Positions 15,752 through 26,500 of a stretch of 64,000 bases of DNA are shown here, one piece after another. The position numbers were made by a program, and so were the translations under genes. Position 1 is the first letter of the stretch, and each line of letters begins with the position of its first letter. The notes below the pieces were generated by a model. It searched no databases. It worked only from the letters and a program-made list of their open reading frames with translations, and had not been told where the DNA came from. This DNA is from Myxococcales bacterium (GTDB taxonomy: Bacteria > Myxococcota_A > Polyangia > Palsa-1104 > JAEUJZ01): contig JAEUKB010000079.1 of NCBI GenBank assembly GCA_016794365.1, positions 1 through 64,000 of the forward strand, read 5' to 3'.

Positions 15752-17359
15752 ATGTCGATTGTCACTTCGCCTAGAGGCTCGGAAACTCCCTTTCAGATTG
15801 GCCACGATGTGCTGGATCTGTCGGCCATGCGCGACATCTGTCGAAGGGGTCGCAAGGTCACGCTGTCGGACGCAGCCAAGCAGCGCATCGTGCGATCGCG
15901 CGCCGTCGTCGATGAGCTGGTCAGCGGTGGCGATGCAGCCCCGAGCGCGTACGGCATCAACACCGGCTTTGGCTTTTTGGCCGATGTCCGTATCTCTGCC
16001 AAGCAGATCGTCGAGCTTCAGTACAACTTGGTGCGATCTCACGCGGCGGGCGTCGGTCCGCTTCTGCCGATTCCGGTGGTGCGCGGCATGCTGCTGCTAC
16101 GTGCTTCGACGCTGTCGCTCGGTCACAGTGGCGTGCGGCTTCTCGTCGCTGAGCGCCTGTGTGAGCTGCTCAATCAGCAGATTCATCCCTGTGTTCCCAG
16201 TCGCGGCTCCGTCGGTGCGTCGGGAGACTTGGCCCCGCTTGCGCACCTAACGCTCGGGGTAATCGGGGAAGGAGAAGTCCAGGTCGGGCTGTCGCACGAC
16301 GCGCAGCGCAAGACCGCAGCGCAGGCGCACGACGACGCGGGACTCACGCCGATTGTGCTCGCGGCCAAAGAAGGGCTCGCGCTCATCAACGGAACGCAGT
16401 GCATGACCTCGATTGGCATGCTGGCGATCGCCGACGCGCTGGAGCTGTGTACGCTGGCCGATATCATCGGAGCGATGTCGCTCGAAGCGCTGCTCGGGAC
16501 GCCGCGCGCGTTTGATCCACGGATTCATGCCGCCAGGCCGCAGCCCGGTCAAGCGCTGTCGGCGGAAAACCTGCGACGGCTGCTCGATGGAAGTCCGATC
16601 GTTGATTCGCATCGCAACTGCGGAAAAGTTCAAGATCCGTACTCGCTGCGCTGTATGCCGCAGGTTCATGGCGCATCGCGAGACGGCATCAGCTACGCGC
16701 ACACCGTGCTGCTTCACGAAACCAAGAGCGCGACCGACAATCCGCTCATCTTCGTCGAGCCCACGACGGATGCAAGCGATCCGCTGCGCTACGACATCGT
16801 GAGCGGCGGCAACTTTCACGGTCAGCCGGTGGCGCTCGCGCTCGACTTTGCGGGCATTGCGACGGCAGAGCTGGCCAACATCTCAGAGCGTCGCATCGAG
16901 CAGCTCGTCAACCCACACTTGTCGTCGGGACTGCCAGCGTTTTTGATTCGCGAAAGCGGGCTTAACTCGGGCTATATGATCGGGCAAGTGACGGCGGCGG
17001 CGCTCGTGTCGGAAAACAAGATCCTGGCGCATCCAGCGTCGGTCGATTCGATTCCGTCGTCAGCGGGTCGCGAAGATCACGTCTCGATGGGCGTTCATGC
17101 GGCCGACAAGCTCCAGCGCATCGTCGAAAACGTCCGTACGGTGCTGGCGATTGAGCTGTGCTGTGCGACGCAAGGCATCTCGCTGCGAGCCCCGCTGCTG
17201 CCTGCCGATGCGCTGTCGGCGGTGTTTCGACTGGTGCGCTCGAAGGTTCCCGAGCTGATCCACGATCGTCCGCTTCACATCGAGATCGAGGCTGTGCGTA
17301 CGCTGTGTGAAAACGGATCGATCTTGGCAGCGGCTCGACAGCACAGCCCGCTGCACTGA
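15752..17359 (+). CDS. hutH: Histidine ammonia-lyase
   Basis: A 535-residue enzyme that deaminates histidine to urocanate. The Ala-Ser-Gly triad that forms the MIO cofactor is at residues 156-158 (VGASGDLAPLAH). YGINTGFGF near the start and CGKVQDPYSLRCMPQVHGAS in the C-terminal half are hallmark sequences. The length is slightly above the usual 505-515 because of an N-terminal extension of about 20 residues. No other hut genes lie nearby. A related aromatic ammonia-lyase or aminomutase is less likely, given the histidine-type motifs. Confidence 0.93.
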   Translation: MSIVTSPRGSETPFQIGHDVLDLSAMRDICRRGRKVTLSDAAKQRIVRSRAVVDELVSGGDAAPSAYGINTGFGFLADVRISAKQIVELQYNLVRSHAAGVGPLLPIPVVRGMLLLRASTLSLGHSGVRLLVAERLCELLNQQIHPCVPSRGSVGASGDLAPLAHLTLGVIGEGEVQVGLSHDAQRKTAAQAHDDAGLTPIVLAAKEGLALINGTQCMTSIGMLAIADALELCTLADIIGAMSLEALLGTPRAFDPRIHAARPQPGQALSAENLRRLLDGSPIVDSHRNCGKVQDPYSLRCMPQVHGASRDGISYAHTVLLHETKSATDNPLIFVEPTTDASDPLRYDIVSGGNFHGQPVALALDFAGIATAELANISERRIEQLVNPHLSSGLPAFLIRESGLNSGYMIGQVTAAALVSENKILAHPASVDSIPSSAGREDHVSMGVHAADKLQRIVENVRTVLAIELCCATQGISLRAPLLPADALSAVFRLVRSKVPELIHDRPLHIEIEAVRTLCENGSILAAARQHSPLH

Positions 17360-17425
17360 CAGCGATTCGCGCGACGCTCGCCGAAAAATTTGAGATCGTC
17401 GTCGTCTCCCGCAAGGATCGCGTCA

Positions 17426-17761
17426 ATGTACGCATCACATGTCGCGACCTCGGTTCGGAGAGCGCGTCCGTCGTGGCAGATCACCGTCTGGACCCTACGG
17501 ATCGTCGCGGCGCTGTCGGTGGCTGCGTTCGTCGGATATGTGCCGTATCGACTCTATGTTCGCATTGGGCTTCAGCAGCACGTTCAGCTTCGTCGAGAGC
17601 TGGGCACGCTGAAGGAAAGCAACGACAAGCTCCGACGAGAAAACAACGAGCTGCGGCTTCAGCTTCTGCGGGTCCAAGAAGACGATACCGAGATTGAGCG
17701 CGTCGCCCGTGACGAGCTAGGACTCATCCACAGCGACGAGCTGCTGTTCAAGGTGGAGTAA
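17426..17761 (+). CDS. FtsB/DivIC-like septum formation protein
   Basis: A small bitopic protein. Counting from the ATG at 17426, a short basic N-terminus precedes one membrane helix (ITVWTLRIVAALSVAAFVGYV), then a coiled coil (LRRELGTLKESNDKLRRENN) and a C-terminal block IERVARDELGLIHSDELLF. That last block is the typical FtsB/DivIC ending (ExxARxxLGxxxxxE). An earlier in-frame start at 17390 is possible; AAGGA upstream favours 17426. The stop directly abuts the ATG of the diguanylate cyclase. Confidence 0.8.
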   Translation: MYASHVATSVRRARPSWQITVWTLRIVAALSVAAFVGYVPYRLYVRIGLQQHVQLRRELGTLKESNDKLRRENNELRLQLLRVQEDDTEIERVARDELGLIHSDELLFKVE

Positions 17762-20008
17762 ATGCTCGGCGGAAAGTGGCTGCCCGACATCGCACGAATC
17801 GTCTCACGTCGCATCAAGTGGTGGGCGCTGTGGGGACTCATCGGGACGATGCTGCTGCTCGTGGCCGACGGACAGTTTCGCACGCTGGGTCACGGAGCAC
17901 TCGGGCTCTTCGCGGGCGTCTGTTTTGTGGCGCTGTGTGGGCTGCTGACGCATCGGATGTGGCCCGGTCGGGGCAAGCTAACGCTGGAAGAGCTGCCCGA
18001 TGCGCAGCTTGCGACGGGAGCCGCGCAGCTTGTGATCGGCTACGCGCTGGCGCAGTGGCTGGCTGGTCTGTGGGGAGAAGCGGCGGTGGTTCGTTATGCG
18101 CTCGTCGCTGCGGTGCTGGGTTTTCATCGCGGACTGCGGCTGCTCGGGCTGTCGGTGCTGGCGCTTTTGTGTGAAGGTCTGTTTCGCTACGCGACGGGAC
18201 AGCACACTCCGAGTGAGCTGCTCGGTTCGCTGCTGCTCTTGGGTCTGTTTATCGGTCTACGCGAAGCGGTGTTTCGCGGTGAGCTGCTCCGTCAGCAGAT
18301 CGAGCACAAGCGGCGCGTGGCCGATGCCATCGATGATCTGACGCGACAAGCGGAGCTGTTTCGACTCAATCTGACGGAGACTTCGCTGGTGGCGACGACG
18401 ACAGAGTGGACCGAGCACGGCAGCCGCAAGACCGCCGAGCACGTCGATCGCAGCGAGGCAGAGCGGCTGATCCTGCGCAGCGCGGTGGTGATGGTTCGTC
18501 AGAACCTCGACGCGCTGGTGGGACTTTTGCGACAGGCGCTCGGGCTCTCGACGTGCGCGGTGCTGTGGCAAGACAGCGACGACAGTCAGCTGCAAGTCGT
18601 GGCTGCATCGACGGACAGTCCGCTGCCGCTGCTGCGTCAGGTTCCATCGAGCGCTGGGCTGCTCGGGACCATCAAAAAGACACGCACGCTGGTTTCGTTA
18701 TCGTCGCCCAAGCTTGCGCAGCTTGCCTATTACGATCGTCCGGACTCGATCGCTGAACATGACGCAGTGCGCTGTGCAGCGGCGCTGGTGGTACCGCTGT
18801 TTGAAGAAGGTGCGCTGTGCGGTGCGCTGTGTGTCGATCGCATGGTCCACGACGGAGAAATTGCGAAGCCGTTTGCACATCACGACGAAGAAGCGCTGCG
18901 TGCGGCGGTTCCGATCATCCTGCGCAGCATTCAGTCCGAGCGAGTCTTCCGTTCCATCGAGCAAGGTCGCGACGCCAGCCAGAGTCTGGCCTATGCCTCG
19001 GGGCTGCTGTCGGCAGCGCTGCGCACCGAAGAAGTGGCCGAGCAAGCGCTGGCTGCCGTCGCCAAGCTGTGTCCGTTCGACTTCGCAGCCTTGACCGAAT
19101 ACGACGACAAACACCGTCAGCATCAGATCCTATCGGTCAGTGGCGATCCGTCGCTCAGCGCGTCGCTCAAAGCGCTTCGCTTTGCCGACAACGAAGGCTT
19201 GTGCTCGCTGGTGATTCGCCATCAAAAGGTCTTGCCCGTTGGTGGAATCCTGCGCGACCACGGTGCGGATCCCCAGGTCTTCGACGATCACACTCGCCTG
19301 CGCGGCTATGCCTGGCTGATGGTGCTGCCGCTGCTCTTGCACAACAAGCCACGCGGCACGCTGGTCATCGCCGGTCGCGGAGAGCCCGCCGTTCCCGAGC
19401 GTCAAGCGCTGCTGCGAGTGCTGGCCAACCAGATCGCGGTCTCATTGGACAACGCGCGCATGTATCAAGCGGTCGAAGCGCTGGCGACCACCGACGGACT
19501 GACGGGACTTTACAACCGACGCACGTTCCAGCAGCGCATCGACGAGATGAGAGAGCGCGCACACCGTCAAGGACGCACGCTGTCGCTCATTTTGTGTGAC
19601 ATCGACCACTTCAAGAAGATCAACGATACGCGCGGACACTTGGTCGGCGACGAGGTGCTCAGGCAGATTGGACGGCTGCTCGGCGATACGGTGCGCAAGG
19701 TCGATGTCGCAGCGCGTTATGGCGGGGAAGAGTTCGCGATCTTGCTCGAAGCGACAGAGCTTGAAGGCGCGCAGCTTTTGGCCGAGCGGATTCGTCAGGA
19801 AGCCGAAAAGTTACCGCTTTCGTCGGAAAAAGGACCGTTTCACTGTACGCTGTCGCTCGGGCTGGCGACGTTTCCCGGCGATGGACGCAGCACCACTGAG
19901 CTGATCGCGCACGCCGACGCTGCGCTGTATGCCGCCAAGCACCAAGGACGCAACCGCGTGGTCTGCTATCGCAATCTGCAAGATGGCTCGGCGCTTCCAG
20001 CAGCGTGA
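17762..20008 (+). CDS. Membrane-anchored GAF-GGDEF diguanylate cyclase
   Basis: A 748-residue signalling protein that should make cyclic-di-GMP. The N-terminus has several hydrophobic helices (about residues 20-175, LGTMLLLVADGQF through LLLLGLFIGL). Two GAF-like sensor regions follow (about 230-390 and 400-560). The GGDEF domain starts near 575 (TTDGLTGLYNRRTF) with active-site GGEEF near 653 and an RKVD inhibitory site five residues before it, so it is expected to be active and product-inhibited. It starts immediately after the FtsB-like stop, which suggests co-translation. Confidence 0.92.
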   Translation: MLGGKWLPDIARIVSRRIKWWALWGLIGTMLLLVADGQFRTLGHGALGLFAGVCFVALCGLLTHRMWPGRGKLTLEELPDAQLATGAAQLVIGYALAQWLAGLWGEAAVVRYALVAAVLGFHRGLRLLGLSVLALLCEGLFRYATGQHTPSELLGSLLLLGLFIGLREAVFRGELLRQQIEHKRRVADAIDDLTRQAELFRLNLTETSLVATTTEWTEHGSRKTAEHVDRSEAERLILRSAVVMVRQNLDALVGLLRQALGLSTCAVLWQDSDDSQLQVVAASTDSPLPLLRQVPSSAGLLGTIKKTRTLVSLSSPKLAQLAYYDRPDSIAEHDAVRCAAALVVPLFEEGALCGALCVDRMVHDGEIAKPFAHHDEEALRAAVPIILRSIQSERVFRSIEQGRDASQSLAYASGLLSAALRTEEVAEQALAAVAKLCPFDFAALTEYDDKHRQHQILSVSGDPSLSASLKALRFADNEGLCSLVIRHQKVLPVGGILRDHGADPQVFDDHTRLRGYAWLMVLPLLLHNKPRGTLVIAGRGEPAVPERQALLRVLANQIAVSLDNARMYQAVEALATTDGLTGLYNRRTFQQRIDEMRERAHRQGRTLSLILCDIDHFKKINDTRGHLVGDEVLRQIGRLLGDTVRKVDVAARYGGEEFAILLEATELEGAQLLAERIRQEAEKLPLSSEKGPFHCTLSLGLATFPGDGRSTTELIAHADAALYAAKHQGRNRVVCYRNLQDGSALPAA

Positions 20009-20158
20009 CCACCGACGGACCTTCCGTAACGTCAGCTCTTGTGCAGCGCGAAATGTGCCAGCCAGCGCACCAGCTTATACAAGTGGTCGGGTCATCATCT
20101 TGCATGAGCGACGGAGATCGCCCCGCAGAAGCGAGTGTGTGCTGATAGAATCGTGCGC

Positions 20159-21199
20159 ATGCCTGCGCCGCAGCTTCACTTAACTTTCGGCGATCTTGTT
20201 CAGCACAACCCGCTCGTGCCGTCCGCGATGCGTCGAGCCTGTGCAGCCGAGCCGGTTTACGCGCGTCTCGGTTCGATCTTTCACGATCTGCCTTACTACT
20301 ACGCACCGATGGTGTTCGAGGCCGTTCGCTACGGGCTCGGTGCGCAAGCGCTCGACGAGCCGTGGGGTTATCGTCTGCACTCGGTCCATCCCGATCGCTT
20401 GGTCGCTTCGTACATTCGGGCCGCGCGCACCGTCGCGGGTCTGACGGAACAAGAGCGACTCGCGCTGATCGGCGGACTTTTGTCGCACTGCGCGATCGAT
20501 CTGTCGATGCATCCGCTCGTCAACTACTGTGCGCGTCGCGATGTGCTGCGTCACGGCGGACACGAGAGCACGCATCACCGTCTGACGGAAAAGTATCACG
20601 CGCTGTTTATCCATCTGTGGCGACTCGGCGACGATCAGATCGGAACGCCCGCGTTTGCCGAGCGCTGTCGCATCACCAAGCGCGGCAACTCGCTGTCGCT
20701 CAAGATTGAGCAGCCGATCCTTGATCTTATGAGCAGCGCGTTTCGCGAAGCGTATGGCTCGGCTCCGTCGGAAGTGCAGTTTAGCAAGTGGGTTCGCAAC
20801 TTCCGTCAGTTTGGGCTGCTGCTCTCGACGCCGTGGGTGGCCAAGCACAGCCAGAAGACGCGCACCGACGCACTGCGCGAGCGCTACTTTGTAAACTCCG
20901 AGTTCGATACCCGTGAGTTCTACGCAGCGGCGGAGCGACGACTCGGCAAGCTGACCTCGCTATCGTACGAATACTTCGTCGCGGGCGACTTTTCCAAGAG
21001 CGCGCAAGCGTCGTATCTGTCGCAGGCTGGCATCGACGATCTGGCCGAGCCGCAGCCGGTGGATCTGCCGCTCATTCCGTATCTGCCGCCGGTCCGAGGC
21101 AAAGTCACGCAGCCAAAGCAGCCCAAGCCGCCTCGGATTCGCCTGCCGCAGATGGGTCTTCGTCGCAAGAAGCCGACGGTCGTTACCGCTCCGATGTAG
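20159..21199 (+). CDS. Zinc-dependent phospholipase C-like protein
   Basis: A 346-residue protein resembling the bacterial zinc-dependent phospholipase C family: LTFGDLVQHNPLV near the start, SIFHDLPYYY, then GLLSHCAIDLSMHPLVNYCARR and GGHESTHHRLTEKYHALF. The many histidines and acidic residues in these blocks are the likely metal ligands. No signal peptide is visible, so it appears cytoplasmic. The C-terminal 60 residues are Pro/Lys/Arg-rich and may be disordered. An in-frame start at 20135 adds eight residues. Confidence 0.72.
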   Translation: MPAPQLHLTFGDLVQHNPLVPSAMRRACAAEPVYARLGSIFHDLPYYYAPMVFEAVRYGLGAQALDEPWGYRLHSVHPDRLVASYIRAARTVAGLTEQERLALIGGLLSHCAIDLSMHPLVNYCARRDVLRHGGHESTHHRLTEKYHALFIHLWRLGDDQIGTPAFAERCRITKRGNSLSLKIEQPILDLMSSAFREAYGSAPSEVQFSKWVRNFRQFGLLLSTPWVAKHSQKTRTDALRERYFVNSEFDTREFYAAAERRLGKLTSLSYEYFVAGDFSKSAQASYLSQAGIDDLAEPQPVDLPLIPYLPPVRGKVTQPKQPKPPRIRLPQMGLRRKKPTVVTAPM

Positions 21200-21315
21200 C
21201 GATGTGAGCCGCTGTCAGCTCGCGTGAGATCACAAGACCACGCTGGGTCGATCTCATTCAAACGTCGAAAAACATTAAGCTAACAAACGATTTTTTCTAA
21301 GCGATACGTGGTAAC

Positions 21316-23490
21316 ATGGTTGCCGTGCTATCGCGTACGTTCACGCTCGGGCGTTACACCTGTGTCGAGCGACTTGGCTTAAGCCCAGTCGGAGAGGTGT
21401 GGCGAGCCAAGCGCTTTGGGCTGGCAGGACTAGACCGTCAGTATCTGGTCTATCGAATTGGCGCATCGCTACTCGCCCAAGACCCGACGGCGAACCTGCG
21501 ACTTCAGGCAGCGCTACGTAGCGTCTCGGAAATTCAGCATCCGAACCTGCTACGACTCGAAGAGTTCGGCAGCCAAGGCAGCGATTTTTTCGTCGCCTAC
21601 GAGTTTGTGGGCTTCGCGGATCTGGGCAAGCTCAAGGCAGGCATCGAGCTGCTCGGCGACGAAGGAAAAGCGCTGCTGCCGCAGGTGGTGACGCTGATCG
21701 GACAGCAGCTTGGACGCGCGCTCAACGCAGCCCAAGAGCGTGGCGTGATGCACGGACTGCTGTCCCCGTCGTGCGTGTGGGTCGATCAAAGTGGCGAAGC
21801 GCTCGTCGCAGAGCTGGGTCTTTGGTCGGTGCTGCCGCAGGGCGCGTGGAAGCCCGAGGGAGATCTGAAGCCGCTCGCCAGCTTTTTGGCCCCCGAGCTG
21901 TTGCAAAGCGGTGTGCCGGGTCCGCGCAGTGAAGTGTTCGCTCTCGGAAGCCTGCTGCGAGAGCTGGTTCGCCTGGGTCCGACGGACAAGCTGACGGCAG
22001 AGTCGAAGGCCGCACTTCAGACGATTGACGCGCTGTGTCAAAAATCAATGGACAAGACGGCGGGACAGCGTCCGTCGAACATCGTCGAGCTGATCTCGCG
22101 GCTGGATGCGATCCGTGTCACCGACGCAGCCAAGCTCCAGCTTCAGCGCTTTGGACAGATGTACGAGCTGGCGGGCGACACCGTTCCGCAGCCCGTGACG
22201 ACGAGCGATCGATCCAGTGCCGAGCCGCTGCCACCACCGCCGAGCATGCGAATTGCCGTCGGAAAACCGGGTGAACCAGCCAAGCCAGCCAAAGAAGCCG
22301 CACCGGACGCAGCCAAGTCGCTGACCGATGCCAAGCCAGTCGCCAGCCCGGTGTCGATCAATCCGCGCGCGGCATTTGGTTCGGGCATGGCCGGATCGGG
22401 CTCGTCTGCGGTCACACCCACCGCTGATGTCGATACCGCAGCGGCGGAAGTGGCCAGCACCAACGACACCTCCAATCGAATCTTTGCGACGGCCAAGCGA
22501 CGCGCCTCATCGCCAGCGCTGCCTGAAGCCGACGAGATCTCGGTGACAGAGACCAACCCGGCGATGAAGCCGGTGTCGAAGTCCAATGCGCGCCGCACCG
22601 CCGAGCCATCGAAAGCCGTTGGCGACGAACCGACCGATCAGTTCAAGCTCGATCTCGCGGCGGCTCAGCTCAAGGCCGATGCCGCAGCGGCTGCTCAAGC
22701 GGCGGATCCATCGACCCTCGATGCCGCTGAAGTGCTGGAAGAAAATCCTGCGCTCGACTCGACGGGAAATTACTCTCAGCCAGAGCTACCGCCAGTCGCC
22801 GATCACGAACCCGTCGCGCCGTCCTTCGCTGCGTCAAGCAGTCAGAGCGCAGCAGCCGTCGAACCTTCACCGCCTCCCGTCGAAGAACCCAAAAAACTGG
22901 GCACTCCGGCGCTGGTTGCGATTGGGCTCGGCGCTGCGCTGTTGGCCAGCGTCGCGATGTTTGCGATCATTGGCAAAGGCTCAGGTGGCACAGCCAGCGT
23001 CGCAGATGCCGGAACCAGCGATGGGATGTCGGCTGGCAAAGATCCGGTCCTCGCCAAGACCCCGAGCGACGAAATCCAGGTCGAGAGCACGCCCGCAGCG
23101 ACGGTCTATCTCGACGGAGAAGCCAAAGGCAAGTCGCCGCTCAAGCTCAAGGTCAAGTCCGGCACGCACAAGCTGTTGCTCGTCGCGGATGCCTACAAGT
23201 TCTTCCGTCAAGAAGCGAGCGGCGGTCAGAACATCGCGGCCAAGCTGGTCAAAGCCTCTCTTCCCGACGATGTGAGCGGCAGCGCAGCGGTCAAAGTGAA
23301 GTGCAAGAGCGAAGGCACGCTGCGAATCCTCGTCGATGGAAACGACAGCGGCCTGACTTGTCCGACGGAAGAGCTGATGCTAAAGCCCGGCAAGTACACC
23401 TTGGGTTTTTTGAGCCCGACATCCGACGAGCTGCGTGAAAAGCCGCTCAAGGTGAAGAAGAAGGGCACGAAGCTGAAGGTGAAGTTCTAA
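21316..23490 (+). CDS. Pseudokinase with transmembrane helix and PEGA domains
   Basis: A 724-residue protein. Residues 8-270 follow the Ser/Thr kinase fold but key residues are gone: the ATP-binding lysine site reads YLVYRIG, the HRD-K-N loop reads MHGLLSPSCVWV and DFG reads AELGLW. It therefore cannot be a normal kinase. A long Ala/Pro-rich, low-complexity stretch (about 290-530) leads to one membrane helix (ALVAIGLGAALLASVAMFAI) and two C-terminal PEGA-like repeats (first EIQVESTPAATVYLDGEAKG). Such proteins are common in Myxococcota and may act as scaffolds across the membrane. A T-rich, A-rich leader (about 21265-21310) may hold the promoter. Confidence 0.82.
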   Translation: MVAVLSRTFTLGRYTCVERLGLSPVGEVWRAKRFGLAGLDRQYLVYRIGASLLAQDPTANLRLQAALRSVSEIQHPNLLRLEEFGSQGSDFFVAYEFVGFADLGKLKAGIELLGDEGKALLPQVVTLIGQQLGRALNAAQERGVMHGLLSPSCVWVDQSGEALVAELGLWSVLPQGAWKPEGDLKPLASFLAPELLQSGVPGPRSEVFALGSLLRELVRLGPTDKLTAESKAALQTIDALCQKSMDKTAGQRPSNIVELISRLDAIRVTDAAKLQLQRFGQMYELAGDTVPQPVTTSDRSSAEPLPPPPSMRIAVGKPGEPAKPAKEAAPDAAKSLTDAKPVASPVSINPRAAFGSGMAGSGSSAVTPTADVDTAAAEVASTNDTSNRIFATAKRRASSPALPEADEISVTETNPAMKPVSKSNARRTAEPSKAVGDEPTDQFKLDLAAAQLKADAAAAAQAADPSTLDAAEVLEENPALDSTGNYSQPELPPVADHEPVAPSFAASSSQSAAAVEPSPPPVEEPKKLGTPALVAIGLGAALLASVAMFAIIGKGSGGTASVADAGTSDGMSAGKDPVLAKTPSDEIQVESTPAATVYLDGEAKGKSPLKLKVKSGTHKLLLVADAYKFFRQEASGGQNIAAKLVKASLPDDVSGSAAVKVKCKSEGTLRILVDGNDSGLTCPTEELMLKPGKYTLGFLSPTSDELREKPLKVKKKGTKLKVKF

Positions 23491-23561
23491 GTCAGCGACG
23501 AAGCGCTCGGATCCGCGTGACGAACCCGAGCCCAGCGTGCGTTCGCGAGACGTTCCCGACG

Positions 23562-26500
23562 CTATTCCGTCGGCATCTTGCGGTTTGGACCTTCCGGTGC
23601 CAGCTTGCGCACCGCCAGCTCGACGAGCCGCGCCGCTTCGCGATTTTGTTCCGTCCGAGGCACTTTCGAGACAGCTTGCTGCAAGCTCTCGAACGTCAGC
23701 ACCGGACCGATGTGCGCCGACACCGCCGTGCCTTGCTTGGGCAGCACATTTCCCTTCGGCATCGCGTCGTGCGTACCTTCCAGATACATCGGCAGCACGT
23801 CGATCTTGTGATGCAGCGCCAGATAGCCAATCGAGGCCTTAAACGGCTGGATCAGCCCCGTCTCACTGCGCGTTCCTTCGGGGAAAATCAGCAGCACGTA
23901 GCCGTCTTCGATGACGCGCGCCGCCAGCCGCAGCGACTCTCGCAGCGAGCCCGTCCGATCCATCGGAATCAGGTTCGTGAAGTTTTCAAAGTACACACGC
24001 TTGAGCGGATCGTCGAAGAAGTAGTCCTTCGCCGCCAGCGCCACCAAGCGATCTCCCCAGTCGCCGAGCGCGTGCTTGACCAGCCCCATATCCAAGTGAC
24101 TGGAGTGGTTCGCAGCGACGATAAACTGTCGTGACGCCGGAAGATACGCTTTGCCCGTCACGCGCGTCTTGAGCACTCGCTCGTACAGCGCGCGCTGACC
24201 GACGTTGAGCCCATGATTGCCTGCGCGCACCAGCCAGCGTGGCAGCACCAAGCGATCGTCGGTGCTCTCGCTGTCTGATTTCTTCTTCTTCGGCTTGTCT
24301 TTCTTTTCTTCTTTTTGCGGCTTGCGACGGCCCCACTGCGCAATCGTCTTCTGAAGCTCGGGCACGCTGACGATGCCGGTGATGTCGGCGTTTTCCGGCA
24401 CTTGCACGCCCGCAGCTTCCAGCGCGACGCCCAGCTCCGCAAACGACAGCGAATCGAGCCCCAGCTCTTGCATGGTCGATTCTGGACGCACCGACGAGCG
24501 CGGCTTGCCCGTCACATCCGCCAGCAGGTTGAGCAGCCAGTCTCCCGCCGACTGCACACCGCCGCTCTGAACCTCGGCTTGCGCCTGCCGTCGGGTTCGC
24601 TCCAAGCGACGCAGCTCTTCGACGACCAGCTTGCGCTTGACCTTGCGCGTTGCGGTCTTCGGCAGTTCCAGATCGGTCAGATGCAGGATCTTGACCCGCT
24701 TGGCCACCGACAGCTTGCCCGACACCTGCCGCATGTGCTCGCGCACCTTTTCGCGCACGTCTTCTCGCGACAGACCTTCTGCTTGCGGCGCGTCGTAGGC
24801 AGGAACCACCAAGCACGCCACCGCTTCACCCTTGTCGTCCGACGAGGGATTGTCTTTCAGCTCAGCCTCGGGCAGCCCGACGACGCACAGCTCTTTGATA
24901 AACGGCGACTCGCGATAGCGCTCTTCCAGCTCGTCGGGATAGACGTTTTCACCGTTGAGACCGATGATCACGTCCTTTTTGCGACCGACGATGTAAAGGT
25001 GTCCTTTTCCGTCGGTGCGACCCAAGTCACCCGTGTGCAGATAGCCGTTTTTGATCGTCTCGGCGGTCAGCTCTGGATCGTTGTAATACCCGAGCATCAC
25101 GTTCGGACCCGAGGCGATGACTTCTCCGACGCCGCTTGCATCCGGTTCGTGAATCTTCACGTCGATTCCGGGCAGCGCTTCACCGACACTTCCCAGCAAC
25201 AGCTGCGTTCCAGGTCGAGTCACCGTCAGAACCGGCGCGCTTTCGGTCATGCCGTAACCTTCGTACAGGTTAAAGCCCAGGCCTCGGAACTCTTTCATCG
25301 TCTCGACGGGCAGCGCCGAGCCACCGCTGATGAGCAGCCGCAGCTTGCCGCCAAACCGACTGTGAACCGGGAAGAACAGCGCACGCGGCAGGTTCAGCTC
25401 AAAGCCCAGCGACTTGCGCGTCCGCTCTCGAATCGAGCGCGTCAGATCGTACAAGCGCTCGAGCAGCCGCAGAATCCACGGCACCGCGCGAGACGGCAGC
25501 CGATCCGAGATCTGCTTGGTAATCCGTCGATACAAGAGCTGATACAGCGCAGGCACACCGACCATTCCGGTGATGTGCGTCGAAGAAAACGCATTCTGAA
25601 GCGCGTCCGCGTTCACTTCCGGCAGGTACGCAATCTGCGCGCCACGCGACATCGGCATCAGCAGACCGGCGGAAAACTCGAAAGTGTGATGCAGCGGCAG
25701 AACCGACAAAAGGCCGTCGTGCTTATCGACATCGAACACGCCGCCCATCTTCGACAGCAGCGACGTGAAGTTACGATGCGACAGCATGACGCCCTTCGGA
25801 CGGCCCGTCGTACCCGACGTGAAGATGAGCGACGCCATCTCCTCGGCCCGACCCGACAGCGTAATCGGCGGCAGGCTGGCCGCTGGCACAAGCGCGTGCT
25901 CCGTCTCACCACCGAGGACTTCGGCAAAGCGCAGCACCTTGACCTGCGGCATCGCCTGCGCCAGTGCGCCTCGGATGTCAATCCGCGCCGCCACCTTGTC
26001 CGAGACAATCGCCGCGTAGACATCCGCCCAGCGACAGATGTTCAGCACTTCGTCGAGCGTCGCTTCCTTATCGACGGGAACCACCACAGCCGCTGACTTC
26101 AAGATGCCAAAGTACGAAATCGCCCACTCAGGACGGTTTTCCGAAATGAGCAGCACCTTGCCCGAGACCGGCAGTCCCAGCCGTCGCAGCGTCAGCGAGA
26201 CCCGCGTCGAGCGCTCGCTCAGGTCGCGATAGGTGTAGCGCTGACCGTAACCGACCGGCTCGCCATCGGCATCGAGTGGAGGCAGCATCCGCATTGCGGT
26301 TCGGCCTCGATACGCCTTCGCCGCTGATTCCAGCATTTCCAGCAGATCGCGATAGGTGTAGACCGCCTTGGCGCGCGCTTGGAACTCTTCATCGAGCGAC
26401 GGGAAGATCCACTTTTCCAGACCCGGAATGTGGACATCCAGCATGTACTCGCGCCAGTTGATGGCCTCGGGCGTCCAGCGCAAAATCGTCTGATCGTGCG

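Noticed and set aside
24315..26096. 593-residue plus-strand open frame
   Set aside because: It is antisense to the four-domain lipid enzyme, whose motifs are clear; the frame is Arg/Gln/His-rich.
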